Positions 36,917 through 44,341 of a stretch of DNA of 64,000 nucleotides are shown here, one piece after another. A model generated the notes under the pieces. The model was given only the letters and a program-made list of their open reading frames with translations, was not told where the DNA came from and did no database searches. The stretch is taken from the NCBI RefSeq assembly GCF_002240355.1, contig NZ_CP016353.1:2902501-2966500 (forward strand), read 5' to 3'. Position 1 is the stretch's first letter; every line of letters starts with the position of its first letter. The DNA comes from Prauserella marina. GTDB lineage: Bacteria; Actinomycetota; Actinomycetes; Mycobacteriales; Pseudonocardiaceae. A program made the translations under genes and the position numbers.

Positions 36917-37680
36917 CGGGCCCCCTCCTGTAGCGCTTGTGCCAGTTCCGTGTGCAGTGAGACGAATTCGGGGTCGACTCGCAGCGTGTCGGCCGAGCGT
37001 GGCCTCGGCAGGTCGATAGTGCGGTCGAGCAGGATCGCGCCGATCTTGCCGAGTACCACGACACGATCGCCGAGCAGCAGCGCCTCTTCGATGTCGTGGG
37101 TCACGAACACCACGGTCTGCCCGCCGTCCTGCCACAGCCGCAGCAGTTCCTGCTGTAGTTCCATGCGAAGCTGGGCATCGAGCGCGCCGAACGGCTCGTC
37201 CATCAACAGTGTTCCGGGATTGCCTGCCAGCATGCGGGCGAGGCTCGCTCTCCTGCGCATACCGCCGGAAAGCTCGCGAGGGTAATGGTTCTCGAAGCCG
37301 CTGAGCCCGACCCTGTTCACCAGCTCGGCGGCGATCTCGCGCCGTTTCGCCGACGCGACGCCGCGGATCTCCAACGGCATCTCCACATTGCGCAGCACAC
37401 CCCGCCACGGCATCAGCGTGTCGGACTGGGTCAGGTACCCGATCTCGGTGTCCGGTCCGGTCAGCTTGCGGTCCCGGTAACGAACCTCGCCTTCGCTCGG
37501 CGTGGTCAGACCGGCGAGCAGGTTGAGCAAAGTGGATTTGCCACAACCACTCCTGCCGAGCAGCGTCACGAAGCTGCCTTCCTCGATGGAGAGGCTGAAG
37601 TCGCGCAACGCCACGGTGGCCATGTCGTCCTTGGCGAATCGCATGCCAAGGTCCTTTGTCTGCAGAAGGGTACTCATCAT
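36913..37680 (-). CDS. ABC transporter ATP-binding protein (TauB/SsuB type)
   Basis: The 255-residue nucleotide-binding protein has Walker A GRSGCGKST, signature LSGGMRRRASLARM, Walker B GTLLMDEPFGALD and the switch His in VFVTHDIEEAL. It powers the importer with the permease encoded immediately downstream. It starts MMST; the ATG at 37680 overlaps the aldolase stop by four bases. Confidence 0.9.
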   Translation of the reverse strand: MMSTLLQTKDLGMRFAKDDMATVALRDFSLSIEEGSFVTLLGRSGCGKSTLLNLLAGLTTPSEGEVRYRDRKLTGPDTEIGYLTQSDTLMPWRGVLRNVEMPLEIRGVASAKRREIAAELVNRVGLSGFENHYPRELSGGMRRRASLARMLAGNPGTLLMDEPFGALDAQLRMELQQELLRLWQDGGQTVVFVTHDIEEALLLGDRVVVLGKIGAILLDRTIDLPRPRSADTLRVDPEFVSLHTELAQALQEGAR

Positions 37681-38303
37681 CGTGCCCGCTCGTCCTCGGC
37701 GCGCATCCCGTACGCGTCGTAGCTCAGTTCGCCGTTCTCCCAGCGTTTTCTCAGTACGTCTTCTTTGGACAGCCGCTGCCGGACGGCGGCAACGGCGGTG
37801 TCGGCGTCGGCGGAGGCGACCGAGGTCGCGCCGTCGTCGTCCAGTACGACGATGTCGCCTGGCGCGATCGTGGTGCCGCCGATCTCGACCGGAACGTCGA
37901 CGCTTCCCCTCGTGTTCTTGGTCGCGCCGAATGCCCTTCGCCAGCGTGTCCACACCGGCAGTCCCATTTCCGCGAGGTCGGCGCTGTCGCGCACGGCGGC
38001 GTCGACGAGTATCCCCGCCGCCCCCCGCTTTTTCGCCTGGGTCGCGAGCAGGTCCCCGACCAGCGCGACGGGGCGGGGCTCCGGCATCGTCAGTACGAGC
38101 ACTTCACCGGGAAGCAAGCGCGCCATGATCTCGTGAACGGCCCTGTTGTCGTCCTGCCCGCACAACGCGATTCTCGCCGGACCCGCGATCCTCGTCCCGG
38201 GAAGCAACGGTTGCCACTCGACGTCGAGCAGCCCGCGCCTTCCGTACGCCTCGTAGACGGTGGCGACTCCGGCCCCGGCCAGTTCGGCGACCGCCGGGTT
38301 CAC
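37677..38303 (-). CDS. RraA/HMG-CHA aldolase-family protein
   Basis: The 208-residue protein of the RraA fold carries the aldolase-type motif GDLLATQAKKRGAAGILVDA followed by VRD. The Arg-Asp pair binds the divalent metal and pyruvyl moiety in 4-hydroxy-4-methyl-2-oxoglutarate/4-carboxy-4-hydroxy-2-oxoadipate aldolases. With the GalB-like gene directly upstream (GTGA overlap), it probably cleaves carboxy-hydroxy-oxoadipate to pyruvate and oxaloacetate. RraA relatives without aldolase activity exist, so the activity is inferred from context. Confidence 0.72.
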   Translation of the reverse strand: MNPAVAELAGAGVATVYEAYGRRGLLDVEWQPLLPGTRIAGPARIALCGQDDNRAVHEIMARLLPGEVLVLTMPEPRPVALVGDLLATQAKKRGAAGILVDAAVRDSADLAEMGLPVWTRWRRAFGATKNTRGSVDVPVEIGGTTIAPGDIVVLDDDGATSVASADADTAVAAVRQRLSKEDVLRKRWENGELSYDAYGMRAEDERAR

Positions 38304-39016
38304 AGCGCACCCACGACGTTGGGCAGCAGGCGCTGGAATGCCTCGGCCTGGCGGATCTCCGCGTTTCCGGTGACCTTGCGGGCGTGGTTGCCCCTGTGGT
38401 CGGCGCGCTGCGCGTAGTACTCTTGGAGATAACGCTGAGCCGCCATGTGCGACATCGCCTCCACCTTCCGGTCGAAGACAGAGGTGATGTCGACGTACAC
38501 GGTGGGCAGGAACCCGCACAGCTCCGGCTGATGAGGCTCGAAAACGAGGAATTCGGAAGGCGGCGCGGTGCGGAATCCACTCGCGACACCGGCGCCGGAG
38601 GTGAGCAGCCGCGCGCGGGCGACGGCGGCGTGTGCCACGGGGTGATCGGGGTTGAACGGGTCCTTGTCCGGATGCGTCAGCACGACGTCGGGAGCGAAGT
38701 CCCGCATGAGTTCGGCGAGCCGTTCGATCGCGGCGTCGTCGACCCGCAGCGGATAGTCGCCGAGATCGAATCCCTGGAATTCCGCGCCGACGGCCGCCGC
38801 GGCCTTCGTCGCTTCCTCGTGCCGGATCCGTTTGACGTTGTCCTCGGTCTGGCCTTCCCGCTTCCACAGTTCGCCCGATTCGCCGCGCTCGCCGTAGGAC
38901 AACGCGACGACGAGTGCTTCGCCTCCCGCCGCGGTGTGCGTGGCGACGGCACCCGCCGCGCGCCACACGAAGTCGGCACTGTGCGCGCCGACGACCAGCA
39001 ACTTGCGCGTGCTCAT
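38300..39016 (-). CDS. PIG-L-fold hydrolase/hydratase, GalB-like 4-oxalomesaconate hydratase
   Basis: The 238-residue protein of the PIG-L/LmbE fold has a zinc motif AHSADFVWRAAGAVA rather than the deacetylase AHPDD. It continues with LSYGERGESGELW and FDLGDYPLRVDD, and has a second metal region in LTHPDKDPFNPDHPVAHAA. These are the hallmarks of GalB from Pseudomonas gallate degradation, which hydrates 4-oxalomesaconate to 4-carboxy-4-hydroxy-2-oxoadipate. The ATG at 39016 follows GAGGGAG. The neighbouring aldolase uses exactly that product, which supports the assignment. Confidence 0.72.
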   Translation of the reverse strand: MSTRKLLVVGAHSADFVWRAAGAVATHTAAGGEALVVALSYGERGESGELWKREGQTEDNVKRIRHEEATKAAAAVGAEFQGFDLGDYPLRVDDAAIERLAELMRDFAPDVVLTHPDKDPFNPDHPVAHAAVARARLLTSGAGVASGFRTAPPSEFLVFEPHQPELCGFLPTVYVDITSVFDRKVEAMSHMAAQRYLQEYYAQRADHRGNHARKVTGNAEIRQAEAFQRLLPNVVGAL

Positions 39017-39975
39017 GCCGTCTCCCTCTTCGGTGCGTCGGCCAGTGCTTCGGCGCCGACGAGCCACCTGCTGTTGTGCACGATCATGGTGCGGACCTCG
39101 TCGTCGGTGAAGCCACCGGCGAGCAGCCGGTCGGCGGCGAGCGCGAGCCCGTCTTCGACGGGCGGGTTGAACGGTTGCCCGAGGTCACTGGAGACAACCG
39201 AGTTCTCGGGTCCGGCCTCGCGGATGTTGCTCAGCCACAGGTCCCATTCGACTTTTCCGGTGTAGGGGGTGGTGAAGCAGCGTTCGAGCAGCGCGCCGTG
39301 TCTCGCCAGTTCACGCTGCCGCTCGATGCCGACCCGCTGGGAGGTGAATTCCGGATGGGTGACCACGACGCGGCGAACGCCTTCCTCGCGCGCGGCGACG
39401 ACGACCTTCGCGATCTCGTCGGAGTGCAGGTGCCCGGTCGCCAGCGTCATGTCGTGCTTGGCGAGCAGGCGGAGAATCTGCCTGGTCAGCTCGCGCACGG
39501 AGCCGCGCTCGTCGAGTACTTCGACGGGGTCGGCCGCCATCCCTGCCTCGCGGAGTTCCTCCTGGATTTTCGCCCACATCGGCGGGGTCGCGCCCTCGGG
39601 CTCGCTCGCCTGGCACAGTCGCTGGTTCGAACTGTCCACTGTGGGCAACCAGGCGAACCTCGCCCCGCCCCTTCCCGCGATCTCGACGGCGATCGGGTTG
39701 AGGCCGCCGACGGAGGCGTTGAGGGTGATCGCGCCGATCGCCTCGGCGCCTCTTCCCGCGTTGCGAACCACCTCGGCGCGTTCGGCCGTCGAGGTGTAGT
39801 GGGATTTCAGTACGAAGCCCGCCAGTCCCGCCTCGGCGAACCGCTCGGCGAGCGTCAGGTCGTCGATGCGGCGGCGCATCACGTCCGGCGCGATGTGGAC
39901 GTGGACATCGTAGGCGCCCCGTACCAGCTCCTTGCCGTGAGATGAAGGCTGAGGATGCTGGGGATTCTCAGTCAT
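39013..39975 (-). CDS. DUF6282-family amidohydrolase-like protein
   Basis: The 320-residue protein starts with a VHVHIAPDVMRRR metal-type motif (His-x-His), followed by FVLKSHYTST and SVGGLNPIAVEIAGRGG. It ends with SDLGQPFNPP and MIVHNSRWLVG, a pattern of metal-dependent TIM-barrel hydrolases. No activity is established for DUF6282. As first gene of the operon before the hydratase and aldolase, it might open a lactone such as 2-pyrone-4,6-dicarboxylate, but that is inference. Its start has AAAGGAG upstream and a perfect palindrome in the promoter. Confidence 0.72.
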   Translation of the reverse strand: MTENPQHPQPSSHGKELVRGAYDVHVHIAPDVMRRRIDDLTLAERFAEAGLAGFVLKSHYTSTAERAEVVRNAGRGAEAIGAITLNASVGGLNPIAVEIAGRGGARFAWLPTVDSSNQRLCQASEPEGATPPMWAKIQEELREAGMAADPVEVLDERGSVRELTRQILRLLAKHDMTLATGHLHSDEIAKVVVAAREEGVRRVVVTHPEFTSQRVGIERQRELARHGALLERCFTTPYTGKVEWDLWLSNIREAGPENSVVSSDLGQPFNPPVEDGLALAADRLLAGGFTDDEVRTMIVHNSRWLVGAEALADAPKRETA

Positions 39976-40007
39976 GTCGCTCCTTTGCGGCCATTATCTG
40001 AGCCCAG

Positions 40008-40019
40008 ATTGTTAACAAT
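40008..40019. promoter_or_regulatory. GntR operator ATTGTTAACAAT before the DUF6282 operon
   Basis: This perfect 12-bp palindrome lies 33-44 bases upstream of the DUF6282 start, in the 85-base gap after the GntR gene. It matches a second site at 40803-40814 in 9 of 12 positions and fits the GT...AC symmetry favoured by FCD-type GntR regulators. Confidence 0.6.
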
Positions 40020-40060
40020 TTCGTCGTGAGCGTCAACCCCCCTGCGGTCGGCGAACCTGT

Positions 40061-40774
40061 TCAGGGCAGGTGGCGGACCCCGGTTCCGGCGTCGTCCGCC
40101 TCCCGCAGCGCGCCGATGACGCTGCGAAGATGCGCTCGCGCGGCCCGCTCGGCCGCATCGGCGTCGTGCGCGCAGACCGCCTCGATGATGGCGAGGTGTT
40201 CAGGGAGCGAAACGGCCGGCCTGCCGGGGTGCATGGCCAGCTTGAACTGGTGACGGACGCTTTGTGCCCTCAGTCGTTCCAGTACGGCGGTCGCGGTTTC
40301 CTGGTCGGCGATCTCGCGCACGCGGCGGTGCAATCGCTGGTTGAGTTCCGAATAGCCGAGTACGTCGCCGCTCGCCACGGCCGAGCGCATGGCGGTTCCG
40401 ATCGAGGTCAGCTCGCCGATCTCGGCCGAGGTGACTCGCTCGGCCGCTTTCGCCGCGCACAGGCCCTCCAGCACCATCCGCACCTCGCAGATTTCCACAG
40501 CCTCGGCCAGCGAGACGGCCCGCACCCTCGCGCCGCGGTTCTGCATGCGCTCGACGAGCCCTTCGTTGGCCAATTCGAGCAGCGCGGCTCGCACACCTGC
40601 CCTGCTGGCGCCGAACTGGGCGGACAGATCTGCCTCGACGAGCCGCTGATTGGGGACGAACTCACCTCGCACGATGGCCGCGCGGATCGCCACCACCGGG
40701 GACGGTGCGGTCGCCTGCTCTATGGGCGCCGCCCGCCCGCCGGTGCCATCCTGTGCGGACTCACCCTCGGTCAC
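40061..40774 (-). CDS. GntR-family regulator (FCD domain)
   Basis: The 237-residue protein has an N-terminal winged helix (PSPVVAIRAAIVRGEFVPNQ, then LVEADLSAQFGASRAGVRAA) and a C-terminal all-helical FCD domain. The GTG at 40774 follows GGGGAGGA. It lies between two matching 12-bp sites, one before its own and the divergent gene and one before the DUF6282 operon. It likely controls both units in response to an organic acid. Confidence 0.83.
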   Translation of the reverse strand: MTEGESAQDGTGGRAAPIEQATAPSPVVAIRAAIVRGEFVPNQRLVEADLSAQFGASRAGVRAALLELANEGLVERMQNRGARVRAVSLAEAVEICEVRMVLEGLCAAKAAERVTSAEIGELTSIGTAMRSAVASGDVLGYSELNQRLHRRVREIADQETATAVLERLRAQSVRHQFKLAMHPGRPAVSLPEHLAIIEAVCAHDADAAERAARAHLRSVIGALREADDAGTGVRHLP

Positions 40775-40802
40775 GTCGCATCCTCCCCAATCCGTTACAG
40801 AT

Positions 40803-40814
40803 ATTGTCGCCAAT
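40803..40814. promoter_or_regulatory. GntR operator ATTGTCGCCAAT in the divergent promoter
   Basis: This ATTG-NNNN-CAAT dyad lies between the GntR start (40774) and the divergent dehydrogenase start (40856). It shares 9 of 12 bases with the palindrome at 40008-40019. Confidence 0.5.
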
Positions 40815-40855
40815 TTTGTGAGGTAGTGTAGCGGCGCGACCGAGAGGAACGACGA

Positions 40856-41635
40856 ATGAGCAACGAGGCACCTGTCATCGCGGTACTGGGGCTTGGCGAG
40901 GCCGGCGGCGCGATGGCCACGGATCTGGTCGCCGCGGGCGCGACCGTGCGAGGCTACGACCCCGCCGTCGCGGGGCCTCCCGGAGTCGTGGAGACAGGAA
41001 GCGAAGCCGAAGCCGTGACCGGTGCCGTGCTGGTCCTCAGCGTCAACAGCGCCTCCGCCGCGACGGCCGCCCTCGGCGCGGGCATCGCGGCGCTTGCCGA
41101 CGGCGCGCTGTGGGCCGATCTCAACACCGCCTCGCCCGGAACGAAGGAACAACTCGACCGGATGGCCGCCGAACACGGCGCCCGCTGTGTCGATGTCGCG
41201 ATCATGGCGCCGGTGCCAGGAAAGGGACTGCGCGTGCCGATGCTGGCCAGCGGGGGCGGGGCCGCCGAGGTCGCCGCGCTGCTCGGGTCACTCGGTGCGT
41301 CCGTCGACGTGCTCGAAGGAGCGCCGGGACTCGCGGCGAGCAGGAAACTGTTGCGCAGCGTGTTCTTCAAGGGGCTCGCCGCCGCCGTGGTGGAGGCGCT
41401 TGAGGCCGGCAAGGCCGCCGGATGCGAAGAGTGGTTGCGCGACAACATCGTCACGGAGCTCGATGCCGCTGACGAGTCCACTGTGGACCGGCTAGTGAGC
41501 GGCACCAGGCAGCACGCGGTGCGCAGGGCGGCCGAGATGAGCGCGGCCACCGACATGCTCGGTGAACTCGGCGTCGACCCCGCCGTGACCCGTGCCAGCC
41601 GCGATCTGCTCGCCCGGCTCGCCGGATCCCGCTGA
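40856..41635 (+). CDS. NAD(P)-dependent dehydrogenase, 6PGDH-like with DUF1932 domain
   Basis: The 259-residue protein starts with a Rossmann motif (VIAVLGLGEAGGAMATDL) and continues as a hydroxyacid-dehydrogenase-like fold with a DUF1932 C-terminal domain (SRKLLRSVFFKGLAAAVVEA with the conserved Lys, then RRAAEMSAATDMLGELGVDP). It probably reduces or oxidises a hydroxy- or oxo-acid. It is transcribed divergently from the GntR gene and shares its operator, so it likely belongs to the same regulon as the hydratase-aldolase operon. Confidence 0.77.
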   Translation: MSNEAPVIAVLGLGEAGGAMATDLVAAGATVRGYDPAVAGPPGVVETGSEAEAVTGAVLVLSVNSASAATAALGAGIAALADGALWADLNTASPGTKEQLDRMAAEHGARCVDVAIMAPVPGKGLRVPMLASGGGAAEVAALLGSLGASVDVLEGAPGLAASRKLLRSVFFKGLAAAVVEALEAGKAAGCEEWLRDNIVTELDAADESTVDRLVSGTRQHAVRRAAEMSAATDMLGELGVDPAVTRASRDLLARLAGSR

Positions 41636-41688
41636 GCACACCGAGTTCGAGGGCCCGGGGCTCAGGGCGACCCGGCTCGGCCGCGCCG

Positions 41689-41710
41689 TGCCCTGGGCGG
41701 GGGACTCGCG
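41689..41710 (+). repeat. 21-bp repeat, copy H: isolated cap unit
   Basis: CCCTGGGCGGGGGACTCGCG matches the cap-unit end of copy A and the reverse complement of copy D, but no GCGGATCTCG core precedes it. It lies in the 121-base gap before the LysR gene and looks like a shortened or decayed array. Confidence 0.55.
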
Positions 41711-41756
41711 GAATTCGGCAGGCCGGGACTGCCGGGCACGGCTACCGTTTCTGTTC

Positions 41757-42689
41757 ATGTCCAGGGCAGACAACGTGCCGACGTACACGATGCGACAGCT
41801 CGCCGCGTTCGTCGCCGTCGCCGAGACGGGCACGATCAGCGCGGCGGCCGAGCGCATGCACCTGTCCCAGTCCGCGCTCGCCGCCGCCGTCACCGATCTG
41901 GAGAGGGCACTCAAGGTTCAGCTCACCGTGCGCAAGCGCGCCAGGGGAGTCGCGCTGACCTCCACTGGGGAAGTGGTGCTGACCAGGGCGAAAGCCTTGC
42001 TGTATCAGGCGGGTGAGCTACAGGGCGTCGCGGAGGGCGAAGGTGGGGGCGTCGCGGGGCCGCTCGTCGTCGGCTGTCACCCGGCGCTGGGACCGACCCT
42101 GCTTCCCTCGCTGCTGCACGACTTCACCCAGCGGTATCCACGCGCGAAGGTCGCGTTGCGCGAGGACACCCAAAACCGGCTGCGGAGGCGGCTCGACGAC
42201 GGCGAGCTGGACGTGGTGATCGTCTACGATCTCGATCTTTCCCCCGAGTGGCGGACGGTCATGCTCACCACCCGAGTACCCACCGTGTCGCTGGCACCGG
42301 ATCACCGGCTGGCCAGGGTGAACGGGCCGGTGCGGCTCGCCGACCTCGCCGCCGACCCGATGGTGCTGCTCGACGCGCCGCCCAGCGCGGAGCACGCGCT
42401 GGAAGTGTGCGCGCGGGCGGGTTTCGTCCCGAAGGTCGCCTACCGGACTCAGAGCTACGAGACGGCGCGGGCCTTCGTCGGCCGGGGGCTCGGCTGGTCG
42501 TTGCTCGTGCCGCGGCCGAGGCTGGACGTGACCTACGAGGGACTCGCCGTCGTCGTCAAGGCGCTCGCTGAACCGCCGGCACCGATCGGTGTCGTCGCGG
42601 CCTGGCACCAGGACTCGATGCCGAGCAGGGTCGCGCGGGCATTCGTCCAGTTCGCGAGTACCCCGAAGCCTCCGGCGCCTAGTCGCTGA
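41757..42689 (+). CDS. LysR-family transcriptional regulator
   Basis: The 310-residue protein has the LysR helix-turn-helix at residues 10-50 (MRQLAAFVAVAETGTISAAA, ERMHLSQSALAAAVTDLERA) and a periplasmic-binding-like co-inducer domain (PLVVGCHPALGPTLLPSLL, and DVVIVYDLDL). No ribosome site is obvious before the ATG at 41757, so it may be leaderless. No divergent gene is present; possible targets are the neighbouring catabolic operon or distant genes. Its end overlaps the convergent gene by 11 bases. Confidence 0.83.
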   Translation: MSRADNVPTYTMRQLAAFVAVAETGTISAAAERMHLSQSALAAAVTDLERALKVQLTVRKRARGVALTSTGEVVLTRAKALLYQAGELQGVAEGEGGGVAGPLVVGCHPALGPTLLPSLLHDFTQRYPRAKVALREDTQNRLRRRLDDGELDVVIVYDLDLSPEWRTVMLTTRVPTVSLAPDHRLARVNGPVRLADLAADPMVLLDAPPSAEHALEVCARAGFVPKVAYRTQSYETARAFVGRGLGWSLLVPRPRLDVTYEGLAVVVKALAEPPAPIGVVAAWHQDSMPSRVARAFVQFASTPKPPAPSR

Positions 42690-43314
42690 CCCCGACGGCG
42701 TGCCCGATCGTCTCCGGCAGGTCGAGAAAGTCCAGCATCGCCTGCGCGACGTCGGCTCTAGCGATGCTCGATCCCGCGGGGCCGCCCTCGATGAGGTGCC
42801 GGTACCTGCCCTTGCCGTCGGCGTCGGTGAGGCGCGGTGGCCGGACGACGGTCCAGTCGAGGTCGCTGGCGGCGAGGAAGTTCTCCATCCGTTCCAGGTC
42901 GGTGTACACCTCGCGCAGGATCGCCCACAGCAAGGGGGAGAACATCCGGCGCGAGACCCAGGACAGGCCGTCTCCCGTGCGGTTGAGCGGGCCCGCGCTC
43001 ACCACGATGAGTCTGCGGGTCGCCGAGGTCGCCATGGCTTCGGCGGCGGCGCGCGCCGAGGTGGAGGCGGCTTTCAGTGGATCACGCCTGCCGGGGGCGC
43101 CCATACCGGAAACGACCGCGTCGGCGTCGCGGACGGCCTCCTTGAGCGAAGCCGCTTCGAGTGGATTCGCGTGCAGGACGGTCAGCCCGGGGTCTCGCAG
43201 GGTGATCTTGGCCGGGCTGCGCACCGCCGCGGTGACCGCGTGACCTCTGGCCAGTGCCGTGCTGACGAGGTGTTTCCCGATGCCTCCTGTCGCACCGAGG
43301 ATGACGAGTCTCAT
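42679..43314 (-). CDS. NAD(P)H-binding atypical SDR
   Basis: The 211-residue protein starts with the nucleotide motif MRLVILGATGGIGKHLVSTA and has no YxxxK motif in the standard position. It contains RRLIVVSAGPLNRTGDGLSW and DLDWTVVRPPRLTDADGKGR, as in BLVRB/NmrA-type flavin reductases and quinone-type reductases. The substrate is unknown. Two copies of one operator lie directly upstream, so expression is probably inducible. Confidence 0.77.
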   Translation of the reverse strand: MRLVILGATGGIGKHLVSTALARGHAVTAAVRSPAKITLRDPGLTVLHANPLEAASLKEAVRDADAVVSGMGAPGRRDPLKAASTSARAAAEAMATSATRRLIVVSAGPLNRTGDGLSWVSRRMFSPLLWAILREVYTDLERMENFLAASDLDWTVVRPPRLTDADGKGRYRHLIEGGPAGSSIARADVAQAMLDFLDLPETIGHAVGVSD

Positions 43315-43330
43315 GAGTGCCCCTGACGGA

Positions 43331-43375
43331 GTGAGTGAACACTTACCACTCCAGTGTGGGTGAGTGCTCACCCAC
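43331..43375. promoter_or_regulatory. Two copies of a GTGAGTG-NN-CACYYAC operator
   Basis: GTGAGTGAACACTTAC (43331-43346) and GTGAGTGCTCACCCAC (43360-43375) are two near-dyads 29 bases apart. The second is extended to 9-bp arms (GTGGGTGAG and CTCACCCAC, 43356-43375). They sit 17-61 bases upstream of the SDR start at 43314. The cognate regulator may be the TetR protein at 43666-44280, but this is not shown. Confidence 0.55.
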
Positions 43376-43607
43376 TTGTCAAAGGCAGGAAACCGACGTC
43401 GGCCAGTGTTCCTTCCAGTACCTCGGTGCGCTGCCAGGCCAGTTCGAAGTCGTGCCTGCCCAGCGCCGCGCGCACCTCGCGCATCGCGTTCTCCACGAGG
43501 TGCCGGTATTCACCGTGTAGCCGCGGGCTGGCCCTGGTCAGGACGTGTTCGGCCGCGCAGCACACGGTGTCGACGTAGCCGGCTCCCGCGCGGAGTGTGT
43601 GAGTCAT
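43368..43607 (-). CDS. Small hypothetical protein, 79 residues
   Basis: The frame has about 80 percent GC at third positions, consistent with coding. It has no clear ribosome site, and its stop lies within the second operator copy. The predicted protein is helical and soluble (HLVENAMREVRAALGRHDFE, then LAWQRTEVLEGTL). No family is recognised. It lies between the TetR gene and the SDR gene on the same strand. Confidence 0.4.
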   Translation of the reverse strand: MTHTLRAGAGYVDTVCCAAEHVLTRASPRLHGEYRHLVENAMREVRAALGRHDFELAWQRTEVLEGTLADVGFLPLTSG

Positions 43608-43665
43608 GCATCGAATGTCGGATCCGGGCGGGTTTCTCGCCAGAGTCGAAGGTCACGGGGTTTTC

Positions 43666-44280
43666 TCAGGGGTGAGTATCGTGACCGAACAGCCCGTCGA
43701 GGTGATAGCGCAGCACGTCGGCCGCCTCGGCGGCGGAGTGCTGTCCGACGAGCACGCTCGTGCCGAGGCCGTGGGTCAGCGCGAGCAGCCGGGATGCCTC
43801 CTTCGCGCTGTCGCCCTGCTCGGGCAGTTCTCCGGCCGCGCGGGCCGTGTCGAACAGAGCGGTGAGTTGCTCACGGAGCAGGTTGGGACCCGCGACGAAC
43901 GGCTGGGCGGCGAGGGTGCGGTCCGTCATCGCCAGCACCGCGTAGGAGGTCCAGACCATGTGGAAGGTGCGGCTCGGCTCGTCGGCCGGCAGTGCTTCGG
44001 CGAGCAGCGTCTCGATGGTGGCGCGCGTGGTGCGGGGCTCGGGTACGGCGGCGAGCCGCGCGTCCCAGCGGCTTCTGCTGTCTCGTTCGAGCTGATCGAG
44101 CGTGCCGGCGAGAAGTCGCTCCTTGGTGTGGAAGTAGTACTGCACGAGCCGCAGGGAGACACCGGCCTCCGCGGCGACTCCGCGCAGGGTGACCGTATGC
44201 AGTCCGTTTCGCCCGGCGATCCTGAGCAGTGCCGAGATGATCATGGACCGGCGTTCGGCGTGATCGACCGTGCGCGGCAT
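43666..44280 (-). CDS. TetR-family regulator
   Basis: The 204-residue protein has its helix-turn-helix in VTLRGVAAEAGVSLRLVQYY (about residues 30-49), followed by FHTKERLL and an all-helical ligand domain. A 9-bp-arm operator sits just upstream of its start, shared with the divergent DUF1992 gene. It probably represses both; a role at the two operators before the SDR gene downstream is possible. Confidence 0.8.
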   Translation of the reverse strand: MPRTVDHAERRSMIISALLRIAGRNGLHTVTLRGVAAEAGVSLRLVQYYFHTKERLLAGTLDQLERDSRSRWDARLAAVPEPRTTRATIETLLAEALPADEPSRTFHMVWTSYAVLAMTDRTLAAQPFVAGPNLLREQLTALFDTARAAGELPEQGDSAKEASRLLALTHGLGTSVLVGQHSAAEAADVLRYHLDGLFGHDTHP

Positions 44281-44301
44281 CGGCTCTCCCGTCGTCTGTT
44301 T

Positions 44302-44323
44302 TTATGATACGTGTGTATCATAA
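44302..44323. promoter_or_regulatory. TetR operator, TTATGATAC dyad
   Basis: TTATGATAC (44302-44310) and GTATCATAA (44315-44323) are perfect 9-bp inverted arms with a GTGT spacer. The dyad lies in the 61-base divergent promoter between the TetR gene and the DUF1992 gene. Confidence 0.7.
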
Positions 44324-44341
44324 CCGGCAGGAGGTTCGGCC

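Noticed and set aside
38300-39016. A mycothiol-type GlcNAc-inositol deacetylase (MshB).
   Set aside because: The first metal motif is AHSAD rather than AHPDD, and the flanking motifs fit the GalB-type hydratase. The aldolase neighbour also fits that reading.
41689-41710. A terminator after the DUF1932 gene.
   Set aside because: The sequence has no convincing stem; it matches the cap unit of the 21-bp repeat family instead.
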